A stretch of 64,000 bases of DNA from Paenibacillus agricola (GCF_011440305.1 NZ_JAAOIW010000005.1:434001-498000), one strand, 5' to 3'; counted from the first letter of the stretch, positions 53,919 to 63,774 are shown. Made by a program: numbers and translations. Notes: generated by a model not told the origin, from the sequence alone.

Positions 53919-54197
53919 TTATTTTTTAAATTGCATCAGCTTGCGGCGACCCAGCACCAGCTGCTCCAGCTGCCAGCTTTTCATTTTTTTGACCCGTGAG
54001 AGCTCCTGCTTCTTCTGCTCATCTACCCCAATCAGCTCATACAGATGCGCGGCAACAATCATTAAGGCAAACAGCACCCAAACTACACCAAAAACCGTTG
54101 GCAGCGTCAAGCCCGACCGCAGGTCTAGCCTGGGGACGGCAAAAAATAACATGCCCAGCGCCAAACCCATGTACATCATTGACTTTATCCCTTTCAA
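53919..54197 (-). CDS. Small two-TM membrane protein
   Basis: 92 aa. Two hydrophobic segments (about 8-24 and 33-55), then a charged tail rich in Lys and Glu (DEQKKQELSRVKKMKSWQLE). The TTG at 54197 has GGAGGG seven bases upstream; an ATG six codons further on is an alternative. No function assigned. Confidence 0.65.
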   Translation of the reverse strand: MKGIKSMMYMGLALGMLFFAVPRLDLRSGLTLPTVFGVVWVLFALMIVAAHLYELIGVDEQKKQELSRVKKMKSWQLEQLVLGRRKLMQFKK

Positions 54198-54317
54198 GCA
54201 AGCATCCCTCCGCTTCGTTATTCCATCTCATGTTCCATTTTTAAAAAAGCTCGTACCCTATAGCCTATGAGGCTTACCGGAAAATTAGCCCAAAAATAAG
54301 CGGAATAATAGAATAAA

Positions 54318-55604
54318 ATGGAATTTCTGCATATTTTGATGGCAAAGGAGATGCATATTCATTTGAAAAAACACCGAAAGCTAACCAAGTCGCTCTACCA
54401 TGCCGCTTGCCAATGCGAACGCTCGAAGAAGCAAAAAACCGTACGCGTCATTGTCCGCTTCTCAGGCTCCCATCACAAACAACAGGTGGCATCCCTCAAA
54501 CGAAAGCTGGATAAAAGTAAGCACCATTTCAAGGAAAAAAGCCGTCTTCGCCTCATTGGCTCATGGGTAGCCCATGTTTCACCCGATTGCCTGGAAACCA
54601 TTTGCTCACATAAAAGTGTCGCTAAGGTCGTGCTTGACCGCAAAAACCGCATAAATCTAGACATAGCCACACCTGCTGTAGGCGCGGCTGCCGTCCGGCA
54701 AAGCGGGACGACTGGACGCGGGGTCACTGTAGCCGTGCTCGATACGGGAGTAGCACCTCATCCTGATTTGGTTAAGCCTACGAATCGGATTAAGGCATTT
54801 AAGGATTTTGTCAACAATCGCACAAGTCCTTATGACGACAATGGCCACGGCACACATGTAGCAGGAGATGTAGCAGGCAATGGTTATTCCAGCAAGGGCA
54901 AATATAGAGGGGCAGCGCCTGGGGCAACCATCGTTGGCGTCAAGGTACTTGACCAGCAAGGAAGCGGCTTCGATTCAACAATTATTAGAGGTATCGAATG
55001 GTGCGTCAATAACCGGCGAAGGCTTGGCATCCGCGTCTTGAATTTATCGCTCGGTAAAGAAGCGTTGGAGCGCTGCAGCAACGATCCGTTGTGCCAAGCT
55101 GTGGGCAAAGCCGTCCGCGCCGGCCTCGTCGTTACGGTGTCCGCCGGCAATCATGGCCCCGGTAGGGGAACGATTGATTCACCGGGCATAAGCCCATCGG
55201 CTATTACCGTTGGCGCAACCGACGACCGGAATACTGTCCGTGAATCCGATGACCGGATCGCAGCATTTTCCAGCCGCGGACCTGCCATTGGCGGCTTATT
55301 GAAGCCAGATCTGATAGCTCCCGGCGTCAATATTATTTCGCTGCGGGCCGATGGCTCAGAGCTTGACCGCACGCTGCCCAAGAACAGGGTGGGCAGGCGT
55401 TATTTCCGCTTATCGGGCACCAGCTTCTCCGCCCCGATTACCGCGGGCTCTGCGGCTCTGCTACTGCAAAAGCAGCCCCGCTTAACACCTTCGCAGGTAA
55501 AAGGCTTGCTCAAGCGCAATGCCTTCTCCTTGAAGCTGCCAGCGAACACGCAAGGGGTCGGCGAGCTGAATATGCGCTTTGCCGCTTCCAGGGCGAAGCG
55601 CTGA
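54318..55604 (+). CDS. S8 family serine protease (subtilisin-like), no signal peptide
   Basis: 428 aa from the longest start. A basic N-terminal region of about 120 residues is followed by the catalytic domain with Asp in AVLDTGVAPHPDL, His in DDNGHGTHVAG and Ser in SGTSFSAPITAG, an oxyanion Asn in SAGNHGPG. No signal peptide, so an intracellular or forespore-type role is possible. AAAGGAG lies at 54344-54350; with it the ATG at 54351 has no spacer and a TTG at 54363 has 12 bases, so the true start is uncertain. Confidence 0.88.
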   Translation: MEFLHILMAKEMHIHLKKHRKLTKSLYHAACQCERSKKQKTVRVIVRFSGSHHKQQVASLKRKLDKSKHHFKEKSRLRLIGSWVAHVSPDCLETICSHKSVAKVVLDRKNRINLDIATPAVGAAAVRQSGTTGRGVTVAVLDTGVAPHPDLVKPTNRIKAFKDFVNNRTSPYDDNGHGTHVAGDVAGNGYSSKGKYRGAAPGATIVGVKVLDQQGSGFDSTIIRGIEWCVNNRRRLGIRVLNLSLGKEALERCSNDPLCQAVGKAVRAGLVVTVSAGNHGPGRGTIDSPGISPSAITVGATDDRNTVRESDDRIAAFSSRGPAIGGLLKPDLIAPGVNIISLRADGSELDRTLPKNRVGRRYFRLSGTSFSAPITAGSAALLLQKQPRLTPSQVKGLLKRNAFSLKLPANTQGVGELNMRFAASRAKR

Positions 55605-55700
55605 AGCCGTGGACGACGGAAGGTTGGCCGCTTTCCCCTTCCGTTCCACCCCATCATCAGCTTGCTTCGTCACCACCTAGGCTTTTGAGGCTTCTGCAAC

Positions 55701-56591
55701 TCACTCAGGCTTCGCCCGCGACTGCATTCGAAACTGTCGCGGAGACAAACCGGTCTTGCGCTTAAACAGCGCGTGAAAATATTTCATATCCTTATAGCCG
55801 ATTTGCTCGGCGACCAGGCTGATTTTATGATCGGTCTTCTTCAGCAGCTCGCAGCATTTTTGCATCCGCAAGGATTGTATATATTCCATGTAGGTTTGGC
55901 CGGTTGCTTTTTTGATCAGCCGATGAAATTGCCTCGTGCCTAGATTGAGCGCTGCCGCGATATCCGTCAATGAAGGCGGATCGGCGAGCTGCTGCTCCAT
56001 ATCGGCTAACACGAGATCCAAGCGGTTTATTACCGCTCCCGTCTCCATCTCCACCCACCCTCTGGATGAGCGGACCAGGCACACAAGCAGCTGCAACGCA
56101 TAGGAAAATAGCATAATTCGGCGCGCCGCTTTTTTATCGGAAAATTCCAAATGCAGCTGGTTCATTAACACGCCCACTTCCCCAAACTGTTCCCGGTGCA
56201 CGAACCAGCTTTTTTCGTTTTGCAAAGCGCGCAATGCTTCAACATCATCGGCTGCCCATAGGTCGGAAATGCTCGTCGCAATCCGCTCAAAAAATTGCGG
56301 GTGGAAGATGCAATTGTACACGATCAACCGATCATTCGTTGAAATATCCGCCGGCCTGAATACATGGGAGGTGCCGACCGGAATGAAAAACAGGTCACCC
56401 TTTTGCACAGCAACCACACGGTCGCCTATATAATGAAATCCTTTGCCTTCACTTATATAAGTGACCTCCACAAAATCATGCGAATGCTCCACCAGCTCGA
56501 AGGATTCCGTAGCTCGGTTTACATACAGGGGGAAATCAGGTCCAAAAAAAGAGTGGCCGGTCATCGACCCAATTGTTCTGCGAATGGCCAT
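55701..56591 (-). CDS. AraC family transcriptional regulator
   Basis: 296 aa. N-terminal cupin-like sensor (VEHSHDFVEVTYISEGKG, VGDLFFIP-type strand with KGDLFFIPVGTSH) and a C-terminal AraC DNA-binding domain of two helix-turn-helix units (LTDIAAALNLGTRQFHRLIK and the ending FHALFKRKTGLSPRQF). Divergent from a GH78 rhamnosidase, so it is the likely rhamnose-type regulator for that gene. GAGGT precedes the ATG. Confidence 0.9.
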   Translation of the reverse strand: MAIRRTIGSMTGHSFFGPDFPLYVNRATESFELVEHSHDFVEVTYISEGKGFHYIGDRVVAVQKGDLFFIPVGTSHVFRPADISTNDRLIVYNCIFHPQFFERIATSISDLWAADDVEALRALQNEKSWFVHREQFGEVGVLMNQLHLEFSDKKAARRIMLFSYALQLLVCLVRSSRGWVEMETGAVINRLDLVLADMEQQLADPPSLTDIAAALNLGTRQFHRLIKKATGQTYMEYIQSLRMQKCCELLKKTDHKISLVAEQIGYKDMKYFHALFKRKTGLSPRQFRMQSRAKPE

Positions 56592-56725
56592 AAAAGCTTC
56601 ACCTCAGCTTCATTTTTCAATTACAGGCATAATGTCAGTATACACCTATAAAAAGGTCAAATCTAACCCATTCTTTTATCGCCCAGCCGTACTAAAATAA
56701 AGACAAATCTAATCCTATAAAAGAG

Positions 56726-59431
56726 GTGTTTCCCATTCAAGATTTAATAGTAGCCCAATTAACCTGCGAATACCGCGTCAACCCAGTAGGCATCGATGTA
56801 GCTAAGCCAAGGCTGAGCTGGAAGCTTACATCCTCATCACCCACACCACGCCGCGGTGTTAAACAAACCGCTTATCAAATCCAAGTTGCAGCAAGCGGCG
56901 ATTTTTCTGACAGCTTGATTTGGGATAGTGGAAAGGTTGCCTCCGACCAGTCCGTCTTGGTTTCATATGAAGGTCCAGCCCTTGAAGCCCGTACCCGTTA
57001 TGTATATCGCGTCCAAGTATGGAATGACCAAGGCAAAGCGAGCGGCTGGAGTGAAACCGCTTACTGGGAAACCGGGCTATTGACTACCGCCGAATGGAAA
57101 GCTTCCTGGATTACCACAGCACAGCTCCGCAATCCAGAGGTAGAAGAGCCTGCGGACTTGTTCCGTAAAGCTTTTGAAATTAACGGGCAGGTTACAAAAG
57201 CTACTGTCTATGCTACTGCGCTTGGACTTTATGAGCTAACGCTTAATGGCAGCCGTGTTGGTGAGGACTTGTTCAGCCCGGGCTGGACCAGCTATACGAA
57301 GCGCCTGCAATACCAAACCTATGATGTGACAACACACCTGCAAAACGGCGGCAATGCTCTTGGCATGATGGTAGCCGATGGCTGGTACAAAGGAAACATG
57401 GGCTGGAAGGACCGACGTAATTTATTCGGAAGTGAACGTGCGGCGTTATTGCAGCTGCATATCACTTTTGAGGACGGCAGCGAGCAGGTTGTTATAAGCG
57501 ATGATAGCTGGACAACATCAGAGGGAGCGATCCAGCTGTCCGAAATTTATCACGGCGAAACCTATGACGCCAGGCTGGAGAAGCAAGGCTGGGATACGTT
57601 TAGCTACAGCGCCACAGCTACAGATTGGATAGCTGCTGCAATTTACGACCACCCCAAGGAGCAGTTGATCGCCCAAGAAAATGAGCCAGCGCGAATTGTT
57701 GAGCAGCTCAAGCCGATTGCGATTTTCCAGACACCCTCTGGTGAAACCGTGCTCGATATGGGTCAAAATATGGTCGGCTGGATCCGTTTCTCGGTTACAG
57801 GTGAAGCTGGGCAAACCATCACGCTGCAGCATGCCGAGGTGCTGGATAAAGAGGGCAACTTCTATATCGGCAATTTAAGAAAAGCCAAGCAAACCAATGT
57901 TTATATATGTAAAGGCGAAGGCGAAGAAAGCTATGCGCCAAGATTCACCTTCCAGGGCTTTCGTTATGTAAAGGTAGTCGGCTATCCTGGCGACGTACTG
58001 CCTGAGCATTTCACAGGCTGCGTAATCACTACGGATTTGGCAACGACCGGACAATTTGAATGCTCGAATCCGCTTGTTAACCAATTGCAGCGCAACATCG
58101 TCTGGGGACAGATTGGCAATTTCCTTGATGTACCAACGGACTGCCCGCAGCGTGATGAGCGGCTTGGTTGGACGGGCGATGCCCAAGCGTTTATCCGCAC
58201 ATCCGCTTTTAACCGGAATGTGGCACCCTTTTTCACCAAATGGGTTCGCGATCTAAAGGCAGACCAGGCACCTGACGGTGCGGTTCCCTTCGTCATTCCC
58301 GATGTATTGCCAGATGACCTCCATTCCTCATCGGCTTGGGGCGATGCTGCTGTGATTTGCCCATGGACCATCTACCTTTGCTATGGCGACAAGCGCCTGT
58401 TGGAAGAGCAATATGACAGCATGAAGGGCTGGGTGGAGTACCAACGTAATCAGGGAGACAACCCTTACTTGTGGAATACCGGATTCCATTTTGGCGACTG
58501 GCTTGGCTTGGATGCCAAGGAGGGCAGCTATAAGGGATCGACTCCGGAGGATTTGATCGCGACTGCTTTTTATGCTTATTCCTCCAAGCTGCTAGCCCAA
58601 GCTGCCGAGGTATTGGGAAAAGCCGACGACGCAGCCTCGTATCGAAGCTTGTTTACCAAGGTTAAGGAGCACTTCCGCAATGAGTTTATTACACCTTCCG
58701 GCAGGCTTTGCGCTTCTACGCAAACGGGCACCGTGCTTGCCTTAATGTTCGAGCTTGTTGAAGGCGAGCAAAAAGCCCGAGTCATCCAAACGCTAGTTAA
58801 GCTTGTTGAAGACCAGGAATACCATCTGACTACCGGCTTTGTAGGCACCCCTTACTTATGTCATGTTTTGTCCGAAAATGGGCACCATGATGTGGCTTTA
58901 AAGCTGGCGCTGCAAGAAAGTTTCCCTTCTTGGCTCTACCCGGTGACGCAAGGCGCAACCACGATTTGGGAGCATTGGGATGGGGTGAAAGCAGATGGCT
59001 CATTCTGGAGCGATGATATGAACTCCTTTAACCATTATGCATACGGAGCGATTGGCGATTGGCTTTACCAAGTAGTTGCAGGTATCGATACGGACCATCA
59101 AGAGGCTGGATATAAGCTGATCAAGCTCCGCCCCAGAATAGGCGAAGGCTTCGAATACGCCAAGGCTACGCTGGATTCGATGTACGGCGAGATCTATTCT
59201 GGATGGGAGCTAAACGATAGCCATAGCGGACAATGGACAGCCAACCTATCCATCCCGGCCAATACAACAGCGGAATTGTTCCTGCCTAATGCAAAGCTGG
59301 AGTCCTTATTAGAAGGCGGCCTGCCGATCTTCGAGGCTGAGGGCATCTATGCGCGTAAGCAAACCTTTAATGGAGTTACCCTTACTTTGGGCTCCGGCAG
59401 CTACCAATTTACAACGAGTGCTGCCAAGTAG
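56726..59431 (+). CDS. Alpha-L-rhamnosidase, GH78
   Basis: About 901 aa. Opening LTCEYRVNPVGIDVAKPRLSW, then a fibronectin-type region, the rhamnosidase N domain (ATALGLYELTLNGSRVG, DGWYKGNMGW), and an alpha-toroid catalytic domain with DCPQRDERLGWTGDAQAF and the later GATTIWEHWDG. It releases terminal alpha-L-rhamnose from glycosides. No signal peptide, so it acts on imported substrate. The start is odd: the only in-frame start-like codon at the head is GTG 56726, which itself lies within the AGAGGTG site; an ATT at 56735 is correctly spaced. Confidence 0.9.
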   Translation: MFPIQDLIVAQLTCEYRVNPVGIDVAKPRLSWKLTSSSPTPRRGVKQTAYQIQVAASGDFSDSLIWDSGKVASDQSVLVSYEGPALEARTRYVYRVQVWNDQGKASGWSETAYWETGLLTTAEWKASWITTAQLRNPEVEEPADLFRKAFEINGQVTKATVYATALGLYELTLNGSRVGEDLFSPGWTSYTKRLQYQTYDVTTHLQNGGNALGMMVADGWYKGNMGWKDRRNLFGSERAALLQLHITFEDGSEQVVISDDSWTTSEGAIQLSEIYHGETYDARLEKQGWDTFSYSATATDWIAAAIYDHPKEQLIAQENEPARIVEQLKPIAIFQTPSGETVLDMGQNMVGWIRFSVTGEAGQTITLQHAEVLDKEGNFYIGNLRKAKQTNVYICKGEGEESYAPRFTFQGFRYVKVVGYPGDVLPEHFTGCVITTDLATTGQFECSNPLVNQLQRNIVWGQIGNFLDVPTDCPQRDERLGWTGDAQAFIRTSAFNRNVAPFFTKWVRDLKADQAPDGAVPFVIPDVLPDDLHSSSAWGDAAVICPWTIYLCYGDKRLLEEQYDSMKGWVEYQRNQGDNPYLWNTGFHFGDWLGLDAKEGSYKGSTPEDLIATAFYAYSSKLLAQAAEVLGKADDAASYRSLFTKVKEHFRNEFITPSGRLCASTQTGTVLALMFELVEGEQKARVIQTLVKLVEDQEYHLTTGFVGTPYLCHVLSENGHHDVALKLALQESFPSWLYPVTQGATTIWEHWDGVKADGSFWSDDMNSFNHYAYGAIGDWLYQVVAGIDTDHQEAGYKLIKLRPRIGEGFEYAKATLDSMYGEIYSGWELNDSHSGQWTANLSIPANTTAELFLPNAKLESLLEGGLPIFEAEGIYARKQTFNGVTLTLGSGSYQFTTSAAK

Positions 59432-59475
59432 TCTCTGGATAGCCGCTATTATCGAGCCCGTCCTCAAGGACAGGC

Positions 59476-59517
59476 AAAAGCACCTCTGCCCCTATTGAAG
59501 TGGGTAGAGGTGCTTTT
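59476..59517. terminator. Terminator of the rhamnosidase gene
   Basis: Sixteen-pair stem with one wobble (59476-59491 and 59502-59517), ten-base loop and a T-run on the plus strand; the A-rich left arm also allows use by the convergent acyltransferase gene. Confidence 0.85.
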
Positions 59518-59545
59518 TGGGGAGCGTGCTCAGCATGTTTTATAA

Positions 59546-60685
59546 TTAAGCTGTTCCTCGTTGGGGCTGGATCGTGCGGCGAGGAGGCTTCAGCTTCCTT
59601 ACAATCATCCCATAAAGGGAAACAAGCAGCCAAGGCAAAAACAAGCTTACTAAAAAGGCACCCATCGTATATAAATGGTAGTCCATCATGCTTCCTGTAT
59701 CATGAGGAACGTTTTGGCGCCAATAGCTTAACAACGCCGGATGCATCAGATAAATGCCGAAGGAGGCGGCGCCCAACGAGATCAATGCCTGGGCAAGCTT
59801 GGCTGCATGCTTCAACAGCTTGCGTCCCAGCCATATAAAGCTCAGCGCGGCAAACATCGGATATAGATTGAAAATAACCGCGTACCAAAGGTTCACGAAT
59901 ATGATCCCTTGTGACTGCTCCAATAAAAAGAGGCTCATAAAGCTGGCGCCAAGCAGCACAGTAACAGGCAGTATCCAAGCTATATGCTTCTGGATAAAGG
60001 CGATACAAGCATCGTAATGCATACCGATAAAACCACCCAGTGTAAATAAGCTAAAGTAAGTCACACACAAGGATGCGGAATGGTCAAAGGGCTCGACCCA
60101 ACGCTCATAACTATATGCAGCCACTTGCACAGCAATACCAAACACGAACAAGCCATTCCTAAAACCTTTCCAAGCCCTGCATATCCAGATCAAGAGCGGG
60201 AATACCAGGTAAAACTGGACAATAATCACCATAAAATATAGGTGGTAGGAGGCGTCAGCCCAAGGAAGCATATCGAGAAATTCCTGCCAATCCCAATGAA
60301 GATTTTCACGGTCATACATCCACTGGTTATATACATAATAAAATAGCGACCAGAGCAAATAGGGAAACAGGATTTGTTTAACTCTTTTGAGATAAAAGTT
60401 AACCGCCTGCTTGCCGCTCCAATCATCGATATAACGGTAGAACAGCACCAATCCGCTCATTAAAATAAATAAAGGAACGGCAAAGTTGCCTAGCTTATTC
60501 AGCCCAAGATAAAAAGCCTGTGAGATGGAGCCTATAGGTATTTCAACTGTAGCTTCTGATGTACCATGAATGACGAGCACAGCGAGGATGGCAATTCCTC
60601 TTACAATATCCAGCTCTAAAAGCTTGGGTTTTTTTGTTGCCGTTTTTGCGGCTGCCAAATTTTTTGCCGTATTTTCTACTGCCAA
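59546..60685 (-). CDS. Acyltransferase 3 family membrane protein (OafA/YrhL-like)
   Basis: 379 aa with about ten membrane segments. The family signature is at the N-terminus: LLELDIVRGIAILAVLVIHG, followed by FAVPLFILMSGLVLFYRY with the region R/H important for catalysis. These enzymes O-acylate cell-surface polysaccharides or other sugars. N-terminal 20 residues are a basic cytoplasmic tail. Convergent with the rhamnosidase gene, no clear partner. Confidence 0.87.
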   Translation of the reverse strand: MAVENTAKNLAAAKTATKKPKLLELDIVRGIAILAVLVIHGTSEATVEIPIGSISQAFYLGLNKLGNFAVPLFILMSGLVLFYRYIDDWSGKQAVNFYLKRVKQILFPYLLWSLFYYVYNQWMYDRENLHWDWQEFLDMLPWADASYHLYFMVIIVQFYLVFPLLIWICRAWKGFRNGLFVFGIAVQVAAYSYERWVEPFDHSASLCVTYFSLFTLGGFIGMHYDACIAFIQKHIAWILPVTVLLGASFMSLFLLEQSQGIIFVNLWYAVIFNLYPMFAALSFIWLGRKLLKHAAKLAQALISLGAASFGIYLMHPALLSYWRQNVPHDTGSMMDYHLYTMGAFLVSLFLPWLLVSLYGMIVRKLKPPRRTIQPQRGTA

Positions 60686-60796
60686 AATATACGCCTTCCC
60701 CCCGTCCCGATTCTTGATCGGATCATTGTCTATGTAGAGTAGCAGCTACTATTGTAACATAATAGGAAGAATACAAACTGTAACTTTTTTGTAAAA

Positions 60797-60833
60797 ACTT
60801 AAATAAGTGCACATTTACTTATAAATACTTATA
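60797..60833. repeat. ACTTA-type repeats upstream of deoR, possible operator
   Basis: Palindrome ACTTAAATAAGT (60797-60808) followed by two direct copies of ACTTATA spaced ten bases (60817-60823, 60827-60833). They lie just upstream of the deoR promoter. Confidence 0.45.
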
Positions 60834-60839
60834 TTTACC

Positions 60840-60868
60840 TTGCGTTATGACGGCCAATTTCTTATAAT
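60840..60868 (+). promoter_or_regulatory. Promoter of the deoR-HAD-MFS operon
   Basis: -35 TTGCGT (60840-60845), 17-base spacer and -10 TATAAT (60863-60868), about 47 bases before the deoR start. Confidence 0.65.
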
Positions 60869-60915
60869 CGATAGGAAGCTAAGTAACTAAGCCGTTTATC
60901 AAAGGAGGCTTCCAT

Positions 60916-61686
60916 TTGTATCAAGAAGAGCGGTTGATCAGTATGCTGCAATTTTTGCAAGCCAACCACCGAATTAGCATCGAAAATATTTGTGAGCTAT
61001 TTGATGTTTCCAGAGATACCGCAAGGAGGGATATCATCAAGCTGGAGGAGCAGGGCCAAATTCTGCGGACTCGCGGCGGCGCGATCCTTCCTACTTTATC
61101 CAAGTCTGTTGCCACCTATATGGCAAGGCTTCATGATGAAACGACTACAGATTCCAAAAAAGTAATCGGTCGCCTAGCGGCTACACTACTGCATGATGGC
61201 GATTATTTGCTGCTGGATGCCTCAACGACCGTGCAATTGGCCGCTGAGCAAATACGCACCCATGACCATGTTGTCGTGACCAATTCGATCGATATTGCCG
61301 GGATTCTTAATCAAAAGCAAGGAATTTCGATCCACCTTCTCGGAGGCATCCTGCATGCCGAGCATCGCTTTATATATGGAGCAAAGACGATTGAGATGCT
61401 GGGCGACTACCACGTCCACAAGCTGCTGATGGGTACGTGCGCGATTACTGAGGATGGGATTACGAATCCTTTTGAAGAAGAAGGGTATGTGACCAAGGAA
61501 ATGATCCGGTGTGCCGACCAAGTCATCCTGCTGGCGGACCATACCAAATTTGGCATCAAGCACTTCCACCGGATAGCCGGTCTTGAATGTATCGACATTC
61601 TGATTACCGATCGTGAACCGGACGACGCCATGAAAGAAATATTACTCAAGCATGAAATCAACCTACTGGTTGCCAAAGGAGATTAA
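60916..61686 (+). CDS. DeoR family transcriptional regulator
   Basis: 256 aa. Helix-turn-helix ISIENICELFDVSRDTARRDI with the DeoR-type LEEQGQILRTRGGAI, and a C-terminal sugar-phosphate sensor domain with LLDASTTVQLAA and the TNSIDI motif. TTG start at 60916 with AAAGGAGG seven bases upstream. First gene of a tight operon with a HAD phosphatase and an MFS transporter, which suggests it responds to a sugar phosphate made from the transporter's substrate. Confidence 0.88.
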   Translation: MYQEERLISMLQFLQANHRISIENICELFDVSRDTARRDIIKLEEQGQILRTRGGAILPTLSKSVATYMARLHDETTTDSKKVIGRLAATLLHDGDYLLLDASTTVQLAAEQIRTHDHVVVTNSIDIAGILNQKQGISIHLLGGILHAEHRFIYGAKTIEMLGDYHVHKLLMGTCAITEDGITNPFEEEGYVTKEMIRCADQVILLADHTKFGIKHFHRIAGLECIDILITDREPDDAMKEILLKHEINLLVAKGD

Positions 61687-61691
61687 ACATT

Positions 61692-62510
61692 ATGATCAAA
61701 TTAATTGTCAGCGATTTGGACGGAACCCTTCTGCAGAAGGGCCATATTGTAAAGCCTACTGACCAGGAAGCTTTGGCTAAAGCCAGTGCAGCCGGAATAA
61801 TTGTCAGCATTGCTTCAGGACGGATGCACCCGGAGATTCTCCATATCGTCAAGGATTTACATATACAAGCCCATGCCATCTCACAAAATGGCGCATACGT
61901 ACATAACTCTGCCCATGAGCTGATCCAGCAAGACGTATTCGAGACCGAGCTTATAAAGCAATTGGCAACGACGGCGGCTGAGCTTCCGTTCTACACCATC
62001 TTGTGTGCCCCCGACCACTATGTGATTACAGAAATGAATGAAGGCTATGCCGCTCTGGAGGCCAACCTGCTGGCTCCACTAAAAGTGATGCCCCATGCGG
62101 TTCAGGCTCTTGGAAGCGAGCTTATTTGCTCCAAGCTCTCGTATATCGGTCCTATTGAAGAGCTATTAAAGCTGCAACAGCAGTTGATCTCCACATACGG
62201 AGACAAGATCGACCCCTACATTTCGGATGTAAACTGCCTTGATGTCATGCCTCGCCATATCTCCAAAGGCCTTGCCTTACAGGCCTTGCAAGCTTACCTA
62301 GGTGTTAATCCGGAAGAAACGATCTGTATTGGCGATTCCTTCAACGATATCTCAATGTTTCATGTAACGCCCAATAGCTTTGCCATCCGCACCAGCCACC
62401 TGGATGTCCAAGCCGAGGCAGCACATGTCGTGGATAGTGTAGCCGAAGCCATAGCATGGGTGCTGCAAGCCAATACCGATGAAGCAGAAACGGGTGCAAA
62501 ATTGTTATGA
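61692..62510 (+). CDS. HAD family hydrolase, Cof-type phosphatase
   Basis: 272 aa. HAD motif I LIVSDLDGTLLQKG with the two Asp, motif II in IVSIASGRMHPE, and motifs III and IV at ISKGLALQAL and ETICIGDSFNDISMF. The cap is of the C2B Cof type. It likely removes phosphate from a sugar or cofactor phosphate. Five bases after deoR, and overlapping the MFS gene by four bases. Confidence 0.9.
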   Translation: MIKLIVSDLDGTLLQKGHIVKPTDQEALAKASAAGIIVSIASGRMHPEILHIVKDLHIQAHAISQNGAYVHNSAHELIQQDVFETELIKQLATTAAELPFYTILCAPDHYVITEMNEGYAALEANLLAPLKVMPHAVQALGSELICSKLSYIGPIEELLKLQQQLISTYGDKIDPYISDVNCLDVMPRHISKGLALQALQAYLGVNPEETICIGDSFNDISMFHVTPNSFAIRTSHLDVQAEAAHVVDSVAEAIAWVLQANTDEAETGAKLL

Positions 62511-63697
62511 ATAAACTCATTTGGGTTTGCTGCTGTTTCTACCTGCTGATCGGTATTAATTCGGTCGTCATTGCCGCCCTGCTGCCTGAGCTGCTTAATT
62601 ATTATGGACGTAATTATGCCGATGGCGGCAATCTGTTATTTGCCCAGTTTTGCGGCTTGCTGCTGGGCGTCCTTAGCCAACCCTGGTTGTCCAAGAAGCT
62701 TGGGCGCACCAAGATGTTATCTTCAACCTTATGGCTTATATTTGCCGGGCTGCTGCTCATTGCAGTGCTACCGCCCTGGATCTTCGTCCTCTGCCTGATT
62801 CCCTTGGTTGGCTTCGGCTCCGGCATTATTGAATCGACAATCGGCGCTATGATTATCGATACCATTAAAGAACGGACAGCGGTCGCTTTAAGCCGCCTGG
62901 AGGTGTTCTATGGCGTGGGTGCCTTGATCATGCCCATCCTGATCAGCATTCTTATAGCTTCGGGCCAGTGGAAGCTTAGCTTTTATGCCACCTGCTTGTT
63001 GGCCTTGGGACTGGCATGGGCATGGGCGCGTTTTAGCCGGAACCATGCACAGCTGCTACAGCAAAAACCTATAATTGAAAGCCATGGTCTTCCCCACCAG
63101 TATCAACAAGGCTTGCTGCCACTGGCAATGATATCTATATGTATAGCCGTATTTTTCATCTATGTAGGCCTTGAAATGAGCCTTGTGAATTTCTTGCCTT
63201 CCATCCTAATCGAAACCATGCAGCTTGATGCGGCTTTTGCTGCACTTAGCGTCAGCTTTTATTGGAGTGCCATGATTGCCGGACGTATGGTTTGCGGGCT
63301 GCTGGCAGAGCGTTTTGGCTACAAGCGTTACATGCTTTGGTGCGCTACGGGCACGCTATTCGTGCTGGCCTCCTTCCTGTTTGTACAAACGGTCTGGCTC
63401 GCCTTTGCCGTTATTACATTAATAGGACTGTTAATGTCCGGATTGTTCGCAATTGCGCTTATTTTTGCCAATAGCTTGTTTCCGGGACGCACTGAACAAA
63501 CCACGAGTAAAATGATCGCAGCAAGTGGTCTAGGGGGGGCATGTATGTCTTGGCTAACGGGCCGATTTATGGAGAACATCTCCGTCTTCTTTACGCTTAG
63601 CTTTCTGGTTGGGCTCTCACTGATATTGGTTGCGCTGCTTGTAGCTATGACACGAATGAAGCCTTCACAAATAGGATTATCTGCGATCATAAAATAA
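62507..63697 (+). CDS. MFS transporter
   Basis: 396 aa, 12 membrane segments. Start LIWVCCCFYLLIGINSVVIA, with the loop 2-3 signature QPWLSKKLGRTKML and a corresponding loop in the second half (AERFGYKRYML). The style resembles sugar permeases of the FucP/drug transporter kind, but the substrate cannot be named. ATGA overlap with the HAD gene. Last gene of the operon. Confidence 0.88.
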   Translation: MNKLIWVCCCFYLLIGINSVVIAALLPELLNYYGRNYADGGNLLFAQFCGLLLGVLSQPWLSKKLGRTKMLSSTLWLIFAGLLLIAVLPPWIFVLCLIPLVGFGSGIIESTIGAMIIDTIKERTAVALSRLEVFYGVGALIMPILISILIASGQWKLSFYATCLLALGLAWAWARFSRNHAQLLQQKPIIESHGLPHQYQQGLLPLAMISICIAVFFIYVGLEMSLVNFLPSILIETMQLDAAFAALSVSFYWSAMIAGRMVCGLLAERFGYKRYMLWCATGTLFVLASFLFVQTVWLAFAVITLIGLLMSGLFAIALIFANSLFPGRTEQTTSKMIAASGLGGACMSWLTGRFMENISVFFTLSFLVGLSLILVALLVAMTRMKPSQIGLSAIIK

Positions 63698-63701
63698 ATA
63701 G

Positions 63702-63729
63702 TTGCAATTCTTATAATTCCCAGTATAAT
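63702..63729 (+). promoter_or_regulatory. Promoter ahead of the last, truncated gene
   Basis: -35 TTGCAA (63702-63707), 16-base spacer and -10 TATAAT (63724-63729), 45 bases upstream of the ATG at 63775. Confidence 0.65.
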
Positions 63730-63774
63730 ACTCGGTATAAGCATTTTACTTATCCCGAACGGAGTGTTGATCTT

